From Fen-1135 sp963705275 (lineage in GTDB: Bacteria; Desulfobacterota; Syntrophia; Syntrophales; UBA2185), in contig OY970063.1 in the NCBI GenBank assembly GCA_963705275.1, positions 2,542,001 to 2,606,000 of the forward strand: a stretch of DNA of 64,000 nucleotides. The letters run 5' to 3'. The notes under the pieces were generated by a model. It had not been told where the DNA came from. It worked only from the letters and a program-made list of their open reading frames with translations, and did no database searches. The translations under genes and the position numbers were made by a program. Positions 9,722-17,731 of the stretch are shown here, one piece after another. The first letter of the stretch is position 1, and the number at the start of each line of letters is the position of its first letter.

Positions 9722-11242
9722 TCACACTCTTTTGCTGTAATATTTTATCAGTGTTTCAACCAGGCCCGGTATCGTGTATCGTTCCTGGATAATATCCGCG
9801 GGAAGGCCTGCCTTCTTGACGGCGGCGGCGGTGATCGGTCCGATACAGGCGATTTTAATTCCCTTCGGCGTCGCATAATCCCGTCCCATTATTTCCATGA
9901 AATTATGAACGGTCGAAGGGCTTGTAAATGTGATGACGTCCACCTTCCCATCGTTCATCAATTTTTCAAGCTCCGATTTATCTTTTCCTGAATTGACTGT
10001 TCGATATGCTGTTACCACATCGACCTTTGTCCCGAGTTTCGCAAGTCCTTCGGGAATGACATCGCGGGCCATTTCGGCCCTGGGGAGCAGTATCCTGCTT
10101 CTCCTCAAGTTGATCTTCTCAAACGCCTTGACAACCCCCTCGGAAATAAACTCGTCAGGCACAAGATCAACCCGGATACCTAAATGCTCAAGCTGGGCCG
10201 CTGTGGCGGGCCCGATGGTGCAGATCCGGAGTTCTTTGAGATCCCGGATATCTCGGCCGAGTTCTTTCAGACGCCTCAAAAAGAAGACCACGCCGTTGGC
10301 GCTGGTGAAGATGATCCACTGATATGCCGCGAGTTCGGCGATGGCCCGGTCGAGGCCGTCGTAACTGATAGGCGGCACGATCTTGATTGTCGGAAAATTT
10401 ATTACCCGTGCGCCCTCCGCATGGAGAAGGCTTGCCAGTTCTTCCGCCTGGGCCTCGGGTCTCGTTATCACGATGCCTTTACCGAAGAGCGGCTTTGTCT
10501 CATACCAGTTGAGCACGCTCCGAAGATCCACGACGCCTCCCACCACCAGAACTGCCGGAGGAGAAAAATTTCTTTCCTCCGCTTTTCCTGCTATGTTGCC
10601 GATCGTTCCCGTCAAGGTCTCCTGATCTTCCGTGGTCCCCCATCGAATGAGGGCAGCCGGCGTATCCGCATGCTTGCCGTGTGCCATCAGATTGGCCGCA
10701 ATCCGGCCGAGGTTCTTGACGCCCATGAGAAAGACAACGGTGCCGAGTCCCGCCAGACACTTCCAATCGATATCGCTTTCTCCTTTTGTCGCGTCTTCAT
10801 GGCCAGTCACAAAGGCGACCGTGGACGTATGGCCGCGATGCGTCAGCGGGATGCCCGCATAAGCCGGGACCGCAGCTGCGGACGTTACGCCCGGAACTAT
10901 CTCAAAGAGGATGCCAGCCTTCGCCAGGATCTCCGCCTCTTCCCCGCCGCGTCCGAAGATGAACGGGTCTCCGCCCTTGACTCTCGCGACAACATTTCCT
11001 TGCCTTGCCTCTTCAAGGAGGAGGCGATTTATCTCATTCTGCGGAATAGTATGCTCTCCCCCTTTTTTCCCGGCGTAGATCAGGCGCGCCGACTCCTTTG
11101 CCTGATGGATGATCTCCTCGCTCACAAGGTAATCGTAAATGATGACATCTGCTTCCTTGAGGCATCTCAGGCCCTTTATCGTAAAGAGTCCGGGGTCTCC
11201 CGGGCCGGCCCCGATTATATAAACCTTACCCTTTTTTGCCAC
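9722..11242 (-). CDS. cobA-hemD: Uroporphyrinogen-III C-methyltransferase / uroporphyrinogen-III synthase fusion
   Basis: This is a two-domain fusion of about 506 residues. Residues 1-240 are SUMT (CobA): VYIIGAGPGDPGL, VARVKGGDPFIFGRGGEE and VPGVTSAAA. Residues 250-500 are uroporphyrinogen-III synthase (HemD): GIVITRPEAQAEEL, FTSANGV, and TFTSPSTVHNF. The protein closes hydroxymethylbilane to uroporphyrinogen III and methylates it to precorrin-2, feeding siroheme. The GTG at 11242 is preferred because AGGGG lies seven bases before it; an upstream ATG at 11269 would increase the overlap with hemC. Such fusions are common in anaerobes that make heme from siroheme. Confidence 0.94.
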   Translation of the reverse strand: MAKKGKVYIIGAGPGDPGLFTIKGLRCLKEADVIIYDYLVSEEIIHQAKESARLIYAGKKGGEHTIPQNEINRLLLEEARQGNVVARVKGGDPFIFGRGGEEAEILAKAGILFEIVPGVTSAAAVPAYAGIPLTHRGHTSTVAFVTGHEDATKGESDIDWKCLAGLGTVVFLMGVKNLGRIAANLMAHGKHADTPAALIRWGTTEDQETLTGTIGNIAGKAEERNFSPPAVLVVGGVVDLRSVLNWYETKPLFGKGIVITRPEAQAEELASLLHAEGARVINFPTIKIVPPISYDGLDRAIAELAAYQWIIFTSANGVVFFLRRLKELGRDIRDLKELRICTIGPATAAQLEHLGIRVDLVPDEFISEGVVKAFEKINLRRSRILLPRAEMARDVIPEGLAKLGTKVDVVTAYRTVNSGKDKSELEKLMNDGKVDVITFTSPSTVHNFMEIMGRDYATPKGIKIACIGPITAAAVKKAGLPADIIQERYTIPGLVETLIKYYSKRV

Positions 11243-12176
11243 AGAAAAGCCCCTTTCTGTAAACCTCATCCATTATCGACTGTCCGCCCTTCGACAGGAT
11301 TCTTTCCGCGAGTGATGTCCCCAGAACCTCGGCGTCTTCGCTCGGTCCTCTTACTTCATCCTTTATCAGCTCTCTGCCGTCAAGGCTTCCCATGAGTCCC
11401 GTAACAGTCAGGTTGTCTTCCTTCTTCACCCCGTAGGCAGCCACGGGCAATTGGCACCCTCCGCCCAGTTTCCTCAGAAATGCCCGCTCCGCGCCCACCT
11501 CCACCCATGTCCGGGGATGATTGAGGAAAGAAATTGCGCGGCGTACGACATTATCGTTCTTTCTCAACTCTATGCCGAGCGCGCCCTGCCCGACTGCGGG
11601 CAGCATTATCTCCACCGGCATGACCTGGGTGATACGGTCCGCCCATCCCATCCTCTTTATCCCAGCTGCCGCCACAATGATGCCGTCGAGGCCGTCCGTT
11701 TGAATCTTTCTTATGCGTGTGTCGAGGTTGCCGCGTATAGGAACGAGTTCGATATCCGGAAACAGGTGAAGGAGCTGGAATCCTCTCCTCAGGGAACCCG
11801 TGCCGATGCGTGCGCCGACCGGCATTTCCTCGAGCCTTCTTTGGTCTTTCGAGATCAGCACATCGCGCGGGTCTTCCCTTTCTGACATTACACCGATCTC
11901 CAGGCCGTCCGGGAGTTCCATGGGCACGTCCTTCATACTATGGACGGCGATATCTACTTCGTCCCGAAGGAGGGCGTCTTCGATCTCTTTCACAAAGAGC
12001 CCCTTTCCGCCCACTTTCGCCAGAGGCACGTCCTGCAGGATATCTCCCTTTGTCTTGATTACTACAGTCTCTATGGCCACAGCGGGCGCCCCTCTCCTCA
12101 ACATGTCTGCGACCCAATTGGTCTGTGTCAATGCGAGAAGGCTTCCCCGTGTTCCGATTCTCAGTATGTTTCTAAT
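11226..12176 (-). CDS. hemC: Hydroxymethylbilane synthase (porphobilinogen deaminase), non-standard start
   Basis: HemC polymerises four porphobilinogens into hydroxymethylbilane. HSMKDVP, GTGSLRR and GNLDTR are the substrate and cofactor-binding motifs, and the dipyrromethane cysteine is in LGGGCQLP. The family N-terminus RIGTRGSLLAL is encoded upstream of the first ordinary start (TTG 12131), so that start would remove an essential part. Between the hemA stop and RIGTRGS there is no ATG, GTG or TTG; ATT at 12176 stands where family members have ATG and has GAGGAG eight bases before it. The frame is the same as hemA. ATT initiation or a single base error are the simplest explanations. Confidence 0.9.
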   Translation of the reverse strand: MRNILRIGTRGSLLALTQTNWVADMLRRGAPAVAIETVVIKTKGDILQDVPLAKVGGKGLFVKEIEDALLRDEVDIAVHSMKDVPMELPDGLEIGVMSEREDPRDVLISKDQRRLEEMPVGARIGTGSLRRGFQLLHLFPDIELVPIRGNLDTRIRKIQTDGLDGIIVAAAGIKRMGWADRITQVMPVEIMLPAVGQGALGIELRKNDNVVRRAISFLNHPRTWVEVGAERAFLRKLGGGCQLPVAAYGVKKEDNLTVTGLMGSLDGRELIKDEVRGPSEDAEVLGTSLAERILSKGGQSIMDEVYRKGLFCGKKG

Positions 12177-12188
12177 AGGCCTGTCTCC

Positions 12189-13457
12189 TCATTTGTCATC
12201 CAGTCCGAACAGCCTCCTGATCGCCGCGATGTAAGGCAGCGCGCTGTTGCCCTTGCTTTCCTCCTTCAGTCCGACAATAGGATCGTGAAGCACCTTGTTG
12301 ATAATGGAATTTGCCATGATCCCTATATTTCTTTTTTCATCTTCCGTGAGATTTTCCATCCAGGGTGAGGACTTCGCGATCTCTCCTCTAATGATACCTT
12401 CCATCTTTTCCCGGAGCGAGATGATCGTCGGCACTACTTCCAGGGCGCTGTACCATTCCAGATACCTTGTCACCTCTTCGTCTATAATCGCCTCTGCCTT
12501 CTCAGCCTCCTTTTTCCGGCTTTTAAGATTGCTGTCCACGATATCCTGAAGGTCGTCGATATTGTATAGGTACACATTATCGATCTTCCCCACCGCGGGG
12601 TCGATATCTCTCGGCACGGCAATATCTATAAGGAAGAGGAGACGGTTCTTGCGCCTGCGGATGGCTGCTTCGATCATAGGTGGCGTAAGCACATAGCCGG
12701 GCGCCGCTGTCGAGGTAATTACAATATCAACATCGCGCAGTTTTTCCGGGAGCGTGTCAAACTCAATGGCTGTCCCATGAAAATCTTCGGCCATTTTTAC
12801 CGCCCGGGCATATGTCCTATTGGCGATGAATATCTTTCCCACCCTGCGGTTGATAAGGTGTTTTGCCGCAAGCTCCGACATCTCCCCGGCTCCTATGAGG
12901 AGGACATTCCTCCCTTCAAGAACGCCGAATATCTTCTTTGCAAGCTCCACGGCGGCAAAACTTACGGACACGGCATTGTTGGCAATTCCCGTTTCGCTTC
13001 TCACCCTCTTTGCAACCCTGAAGGCGTGATGGAGGATCTTGTTCAGTATGACGCCGGTCGCGTTATTATCCACGGCTGTGCGGAACGCATCCTTAATCTG
13101 CCCCAAAATCTGCGGTTCGCCCATGACCATGGAGTCAATGCTCGATGCCACGCGGAACAGATGGCGCACCGCTTCATGGTCAAAGTGCAGATAGAGGCAC
13201 TTGCTCATTTCTTCCACAGACAGATTGCCGTGATGAAAAATAAAGGCCCTCAGCCTTTCAACAGCGCTTTCGCTGTCTGCCGCATTTGCCAGGACCTCTA
13301 CGCGGTTGCAGGTGGCAAGATACAGCCCTTCCTTTATTTCCGGGAAGTTCATTATTTCCGCAAGATGGCTGATGTCGTCGCCGCAGGATAGAGAAAGGCG
13401 CTCCCTGATTTCGAGGGGGGCAGTTCTATGGTTCATGCCGATAAGAATGATATTCAT
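12189..13457 (-). CDS. hemA: Glutamyl-tRNA reductase
   Basis: HemA reduces glutamyl-tRNA to glutamate-1-semialdehyde, the first step of C5 tetrapyrrole synthesis. The 422-residue length is normal. The catalytic cysteine is in YLATCNRVEV, the NADPH-binding site is VLLIGAGEMSELAAKHL, and MVMGEPQILGQIK is the family signature. It starts five bases after ccsA and its TGA stop is followed in the same frame by hemC. Feedback control by heme is known in other bacteria but no sign of it is visible here. Confidence 0.97.
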   Translation of the reverse strand: MNIILIGMNHRTAPLEIRERLSLSCGDDISHLAEIMNFPEIKEGLYLATCNRVEVLANAADSESAVERLRAFIFHHGNLSVEEMSKCLYLHFDHEAVRHLFRVASSIDSMVMGEPQILGQIKDAFRTAVDNNATGVILNKILHHAFRVAKRVRSETGIANNAVSVSFAAVELAKKIFGVLEGRNVLLIGAGEMSELAAKHLINRRVGKIFIANRTYARAVKMAEDFHGTAIEFDTLPEKLRDVDIVITSTAAPGYVLTPPMIEAAIRRRKNRLLFLIDIAVPRDIDPAVGKIDNVYLYNIDDLQDIVDSNLKSRKKEAEKAEAIIDEEVTRYLEWYSALEVVPTIISLREKMEGIIRGEIAKSSPWMENLTEDEKRNIGIMANSIINKVLHDPIVGLKEESKGNSALPYIAAIRRLFGLDDK

Positions 13458-13461
13458 GGTG

Positions 13462-14277
13462 CTATATGAATCTGTGAGCAGTTACAAAGAGGAGGCTGAC
13501 CAACACAAGCGAAATCAAGAGTGCAGAAAATGCCAGCAGCGTAAAAAGCGCCGCCTTATGCCCCTTCCAGCCCATGGCGAGTCGTTGATGCAGCAGCACG
13601 GCATAAGCGAACCACGCCGCCAGCGTCCATGTCTGCTTGGGATCCCATTGCCAGAGGCTGCCCCAGACGCTTCTCGCCCATATGGAACCCACCAGGATGC
13701 CGCAGGTGAGCAGCGAAAACCCCAGCATGAGGCATACATAGTTAATTCTGTCCAGGTCTATAAGTGAAGGCAGCACCTTGCTGAAGCTGCTCACCTTCTT
13801 GTTCTTTAGTAAACCTTCCTGGATGAGATACATAGCGCCCGCGCAGGTGGCCAAGGCAAAAAGGGCCTCTCCCGTCACGGAGAGTATCACATGAACCGGC
13901 ACCAGGTTGCTCTGGAGTGCAGCGGGGATGGAAACGTATCCGCCCAAGTCTTTCGAAGCGGCGATCATGAGGAGAAAAGTCACGGGAGAGACGAAGGCGC
14001 CCAATACCCTGGTCTTCGTCTTCAATTGGAACGCGAGATAAATGCCCGCCATTGCCCAGGCAAAAAAGGAAAGCATCTCATGGAAGCTGATCAAGGGATT
14101 CTGGCCGGTCTTGATATATCTGAATGCGAAAAACAAGGTATGAAAGACAAAGGCTGAGAAAAGTATCCATGTGGAGACTCTGGCTACCAGCACCCTTCTG
14201 GTATACAGGGAGCCTAAGTATCCTAAGGCGCTCAAGAGGTAAACAGCAAGAGCCACCCTGAACAAAATGATATCCAT
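13462..14277 (-). CDS. ccsA: Cytochrome c assembly protein of the CcsA/HemX family
   Basis: A polytopic membrane protein of about 271 residues with eight or so hydrophobic segments. It carries the tryptophan-rich heme-handling motif WGSLWQWDPKQTW and conserved histidines of the CcmC/CcsA/HemX family. CcsA delivers heme for cytochrome c maturation in system II; HemX-like relatives next to hemA influence GluTR level. The placement between hemA and the sirohydrochlorin enzyme fits either role. ATG 14277 overlaps the preceding stop by one base (TGATG), so coupling is likely. Confidence 0.85.
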   Translation of the reverse strand: MDIILFRVALAVYLLSALGYLGSLYTRRVLVARVSTWILFSAFVFHTLFFAFRYIKTGQNPLISFHEMLSFFAWAMAGIYLAFQLKTKTRVLGAFVSPVTFLLMIAASKDLGGYVSIPAALQSNLVPVHVILSVTGEALFALATCAGAMYLIQEGLLKNKKVSSFSKVLPSLIDLDRINYVCLMLGFSLLTCGILVGSIWARSVWGSLWQWDPKQTWTLAAWFAYAVLLHQRLAMGWKGHKAALFTLLAFSALLISLVLVSLLFVTAHRFI

Positions 14278-14924
14278 CAATCACCAACTTTTATTTTTTC
14301 GCCGGTAATATCGTAAATGATTCTTTTTACCTTTTCCCAGCTCTTATCTCTTATGTGCTTTAGAATGTCCGAATGGACGACCGATTCAAACAAGCGTCGG
14401 TTCTCGTCGGAGGGACGCCCCTTCACAACAAGCTTTTCTCTCAGTTGGCCCATCACGTCGAGGAGGGTTTGATATTCCGTCCCGAAGAGCTGTTCCATAT
14501 CTTCCCTCAATTTCTTCGCCAGGGCCGGGCTCTTGCCCCCGGTAGATATGGCGATCAGAAGGTCTCCCTGCTTGAGGAGGGATGGGAGCACGAAATCACA
14601 TTTGTCAGGGTCATCCACAATATTGACGAGTATTCCCATCTCTCTCCCGTCGCGGGAGATCTCCGCGTTGACGTCATCCCGGTCCGTGGCGCCGATTACC
14701 AGGAAGGCGCCATCGATCACGGCCTTATCATAATCGGCATCGATGTGATTTATTCTGCCTTCTTTTTTCATCAATTCAAGAGCGGGCGTCAGCGCCTTGC
14801 CAACAACGACAACACTGGCCCCGAAGTCAAGAAGCCGTCCCACTTTCCGCTCGGCAACATCGCCGCCGCCCACGACTACACATCTTCTATCCGCGATATT
14901 CAGAAATAACGGGTAATATTTCAC
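14277..14924 (-). CDS. Precorrin-2 dehydrogenase / sirohydrochlorin ferrochelatase (CysG N-terminal/Met8 type)
   Basis: The 216-residue protein has a Rossmann motif VVVGGGDVAERKVGRLLDFG and the ATDRDDVNAEIS region of siroheme synthase N-terminal domains, followed by the VLPSLLKQGDLLIAISTGG dimerisation part. It oxidises precorrin-2 to sirohydrochlorin and may insert iron to give siroheme, the branch point for heme in Ahb organisms. GTG 14924 is chosen because the family start KYYPLFLNI follows it and AAGGA lies six bases before it. It is the promoter-proximal gene of the minus-strand run. Confidence 0.9.
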   Translation of the reverse strand: MKYYPLFLNIADRRCVVVGGGDVAERKVGRLLDFGASVVVVGKALTPALELMKKEGRINHIDADYDKAVIDGAFLVIGATDRDDVNAEISRDGREMGILVNIVDDPDKCDFVLPSLLKQGDLLIAISTGGKSPALAKKLREDMEQLFGTEYQTLLDVMGQLREKLVVKGRPSDENRRLFESVVHSDILKHIRDKSWEKVKRIIYDITGEKIKVGD

Positions 14925-15106
14925 AGCGCTTCCTTGACTCCCCCTTTCAGAAAGAGGGGCAACAAGAGACAGATTCTGTTTTCGGACTAAGACGGGAGAA
15001 CTGATGCAAGCTATCACGAAGACCCCTAAAATTCAAGCCGCTTGAAATCTCATCGAAAAAAGGATATAGAAGGTTATCCAATCGTTCCAGGTAAGGGAGG
15101 GGAAAA

Positions 15107-16066
15107 ATGCCAGAATTAACCGGCCTAACCGGAGAAAGAAAGGGACAATGGCTGAAAATCGAACTATCAGTATCACCGCTGCTGATAGATGCATTGTCGA
15201 ACTTCCTTACTGAAATAGGCATCCCGGGAGCGTATCAAGAAGAACTGGCGCCCCAGTCATCGGGAGATTTTGGACTCTCTGAGACGAGAGAGGCCCTTAA
15301 AGCGTATTTACCCTTTGATGGGCGGTTGGAAGACCGTGTCGCTTCCCTGAAGGTATATTTGGACAGTGTCTCCGCGCTCTTTCCCGACATGGAGGAGCCC
15401 CGCCTCTCCATGGAGATAGTTGCAGATCAGGATTGGGGGGAAGAGTGGAAGAAATATTTCAAGCCCCTCCGGGTGAGCAAGAATATCGTCATCAAACCGA
15501 CATGGGAAAGATACACCCCCGCCGGCCGCGACATTGTCATCGAAATAGACCCCGGGATGGCATTCGGAACAGGGCAGCATCCTTCGACGAGAATGTGTCT
15601 GGAAGCGATTGAGGACATCCTTTTGAAAGACCGGGGCGTCAAGAAATGGAGGGTCCTCGACGTCGGCACGGGTACAGGTATCCTGGGCATTTCCTGCGCA
15701 AAGCTGGGTGCGGAAAGAGTAGTATGTGTAGACATAGATAAGAAGGCCGCCTCCATTGCCCGCGAGAATGCGATGATCAATAACGTGGCAGACAGGGTGG
15801 AGATCATCAATCGCGATGTGAATACCATTAATGAACCCTTTGACCTCATCGTTGCCAACCTAACCGCGAAGATACTGGTACGTCTCCGCGACCACTTAAT
15901 GTCTTTGATTGAAGAAGATGGTTATCTGGTGATTTCAGGCATCGTTGATCAGAATAGAGCTGATATTGAATCGCATTTCCTGAAGGGCACATTTGCCATC
16001 CACCAGATCATCGCGGAAAAGGAATGGGTTTGCTACGTCCTTCAAAGAAAACGAAATCAAGCTTGA
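15107..16066 (+). CDS. prmA: Ribosomal protein L11 methyltransferase
   Basis: PrmA methylates ribosomal protein L11 using SAM. The DQDWGEEWKKYFKPLRV motif and the catalytic-domain start DPGMAFGTGQHPSTRMCLE are diagnostic; the SAM site is VLDVGTGTGILGISCAKLGA and the NPPY-like site is VANLTA. The 319 residues are normal. A strong AAGGGAGGGG stands before ATG 15107. It diverges from the heme run and heads a short run with rsmE and an RDD gene. Confidence 0.95.
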   Translation: MPELTGLTGERKGQWLKIELSVSPLLIDALSNFLTEIGIPGAYQEELAPQSSGDFGLSETREALKAYLPFDGRLEDRVASLKVYLDSVSALFPDMEEPRLSMEIVADQDWGEEWKKYFKPLRVSKNIVIKPTWERYTPAGRDIVIEIDPGMAFGTGQHPSTRMCLEAIEDILLKDRGVKKWRVLDVGTGTGILGISCAKLGAERVVCVDIDKKAASIARENAMINNVADRVEIINRDVNTINEPFDLIVANLTAKILVRLRDHLMSLIEEDGYLVISGIVDQNRADIESHFLKGTFAIHQIIAEKEWVCYVLQRKRNQA

Positions 16067-16145
16067 GTGCCGCGAGAGAGCGTTTGGCGTTTTAGCGTGG
16101 TACATTCTTTTAGTAAATTTCCGATCGTTTTATGAGGAATAAATA

Positions 16146-16919
16146 TTGACGGTGCCGAGAATCTATTTCCCCGGAATTATGGGGAAGGCCGAGCTGTGTG
16201 ACCTTGGGGCAGAGAACCTCAGGTATATCAAATCCGTCCTCAGGATGAAGAAGGGCGACCAGCTGATTCTTTTTGACGGCGCCGGATGGGAATACGAAAC
16301 TGCCATAAAACACTTCTCCGCAGATGGCATCAAAGTGGAGGTCCTGGGAAAGAACAGGATTCAGGACGATGCTCCAAGGATTACCCTTTTTCAGGCGCTT
16401 CCCAAGGCGAACAAGATGGATTCGATAGTTCAGAAGGCGACCGAACTGGGCGCTTGCAGGATCATCCCCTTTCAGTCGGCGAGATCCGTGCCCCGATTAA
16501 CGGTGGATAAGGCCCGTGCGAGAGTGTCGCGGTGGCGAAGTATAGCAACCGAGGCTGCCAGACAGTGCGGGAGAGCAGATATACCGGAAGTTCAAGACGT
16601 CCTATCCTTTGAAGAGGCTATTGCATCTGTGGAAGGGGAGGCGCTGAAGATCATTTTCTGGGAAGAAGAAACCGAAAGAGGTATAAAACATCTATTGCGT
16701 GAAAAAGGATGTGAAGGAGCAAGAGACATCTCTGCCATAGTAGGTCCGGAGGGGGGATTCTCAAAAGAGGAAGTGGAGAGCGCCGTAAGAAGAGGTTTTC
16801 TTAGCGTCAGTCTGGGCAAGAATATTTTGAAGGTGGAGACGGCCGCTGTCACTATTCTTTCCATCATTCAGTATGAATTGGGCATCTTTGGAGGAGAACC
16901 GGAAGGGGGTGGCCTGTAG
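16146..16919 (+). CDS. rsmE: 16S rRNA m3U1498 methyltransferase
   Basis: RsmE methylates U1498 of 16S rRNA. It is a SPOUT-class enzyme with the knot motifs IVGPEGGFSKEEVE and SLGKNILKVETAA at the C-terminal end and the AlyxRRMK-like PUA part at the start (ENLRYIKSVLRMKKGDQL). The start is a TTG at 16146 with GAGGA seven bases before it; no nearer ATG fits. prmA-rsmE adjacency is common. The stop overlaps the start of the next gene by one base. Confidence 0.94.
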   Translation: MTVPRIYFPGIMGKAELCDLGAENLRYIKSVLRMKKGDQLILFDGAGWEYETAIKHFSADGIKVEVLGKNRIQDDAPRITLFQALPKANKMDSIVQKATELGACRIIPFQSARSVPRLTVDKARARVSRWRSIATEAARQCGRADIPEVQDVLSFEEAIASVEGEALKIIFWEEETERGIKHLLREKGCEGARDISAIVGPEGGFSKEEVESAVRRGFLSVSLGKNILKVETAAVTILSIIQYELGIFGGEPEGGGL

Positions 16920-17446
16920 TGGTGGAAGATAGTTACGGGGGCTTCTGGCGGAGAGCGATGGCGTTTTCCATCGACAAGATTATTCTCTTTTTAACATCGC
17001 TCTTCATCCTGTTTATCGGTGTACTGTCATTGGCTATCAGCTTTCTGTCTCACTACCGCGATATGTTGCCGGAGAGATTTGAAGAAATCACCATCACCTT
17101 TGTGGCTGTTTATCTCTTTATGACCATCTTCATAAGCATGTTTTATTTTACATATTTTCACGGCGCCGCCGGACAGACTCCCGGAAAGATGATCTTGGGC
17201 CTCAAAGTTGTTCAGACAACGGGAGAACAAATGACCTTCGGTCTCTCTTTTCTTAGATGGGTGGGATATGTCATCTCGACAGTTGTCTTTTACCTCGGGT
17301 TTATCTGGATTGCATTTGATGCTAAGAAACAGGGTTGGCATGACAAGATAGCGGGGACAGTTGTCATCCGTGTCGGAAATATCGTTGATGGGTCGGCATA
17401 TGCGCCCGACGAAAAAGGCCTTGACAAGGAAGGGGATTTTTTATAG
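16919..17446 (+). CDS. RDD family membrane protein
   Basis: The 175-residue protein starts with the RDD-type GGFWRRAMAFSIDKIILFL, has three to four membrane segments, and contains the family's GAAGQTPGKMILGLKVV and the closing QGWHDKIAGTVVIRV. Some RDD proteins act as ion antiporters, but the function of this one is unknown. GTG 16919 uses the last base of the rsmE stop; a second GTG follows at once. A possible promoter for tRNA-Phe lies inside its last codons. Confidence 0.82.
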   Translation: MVEDSYGGFWRRAMAFSIDKIILFLTSLFILFIGVLSLAISFLSHYRDMLPERFEEITITFVAVYLFMTIFISMFYFTYFHGAAGQTPGKMILGLKVVQTTGEQMTFGLSFLRWVGYVISTVVFYLGFIWIAFDAKKQGWHDKIAGTVVIRVGNIVDGSAYAPDEKGLDKEGDFL

Positions 17447-17449
17447 ACG
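17421..17449 (+). promoter_or_regulatory. Possible sigma-70 promoter for tRNA-Phe
   Basis: A perfect TTGACA (17421-17426) is followed by TAGACG at 17 bases or TATAGA at 15 bases, about 33 bases before the tRNA. The -10 match is poor and the site overlaps the end of the RDD gene, so this is a weak call. Confidence 0.35.
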
Positions 17450-17481
17450 AGACTTCCGCACAATGGCATAACAAGCTGGGA

Positions 17482-17557
17482 GGGTCGGTAGCTCAGTCGG
17501 TAGAGCACTGGACTGAAAATCCAGGTGTCGGCAGTTCAATTCTGCCCTGACCCACCA
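17482..17557 (+). tRNA. tRNA-Phe (GAA)
   Basis: The full cloverleaf is present: acceptor GGGTCGG pairs with CTGACCC, the D arm is GCTC...GAGC, the anticodon stem CTGGA/TCCAG encloses the loop CTGAAAA with anticodon GAA, and the T arm is GGCAG TTCAATT CTGCC. The CCA end is encoded. The gene is followed by its own terminator. Its 3' part plus terminator is repeated 4477 bases downstream (see the repeat entries). Confidence 0.97.
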
Positions 17558-17593
17558 TTGAAATTACGGGGGTTAACCAATAATGGTTAGCCC
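17487..17593 (+). repeat. Direct repeat, left copy: tRNA-Phe 3' part plus terminator
   Basis: This 107-bp stretch, from the end of the acceptor 5' strand to the end of the terminator stem, recurs at 21964-22070 with one mismatch (T17565 versus G). Such a tRNA 3'-end duplication is the usual mark of site-specific integration into a tRNA gene. The left copy keeps the complete tRNA. Confidence 0.93.
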
Positions 17594-17600
17594 TTTTTTT
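17570..17600 (+). terminator. Rho-independent terminator of tRNA-Phe
   Basis: GGGTTAACCA and TGGTTAGCCC form a ten-pair stem (one G-T pair) with loop ATAA, followed by seven T. It lies 12 bases after the tRNA CCA end. Confidence 0.9.
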
Positions 17601-17731
17601 GGGCTGCGCTCCATATCTGTGGCTATTATCTCATTGACATACATGTCCGTTCTGCCTATACTTTTCTCGTCAAAAGGCAATGCCGTATCAATCAAAAATT
17701 TCGAGGCCCTTCAAACCGAAGGTAAAGTGTC

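Noticed and set aside
10184..11395. Open frame of 403 codons opposite cobA-hemD
   Set aside because: It is a shadow of a conserved fusion gene with no domain signature.
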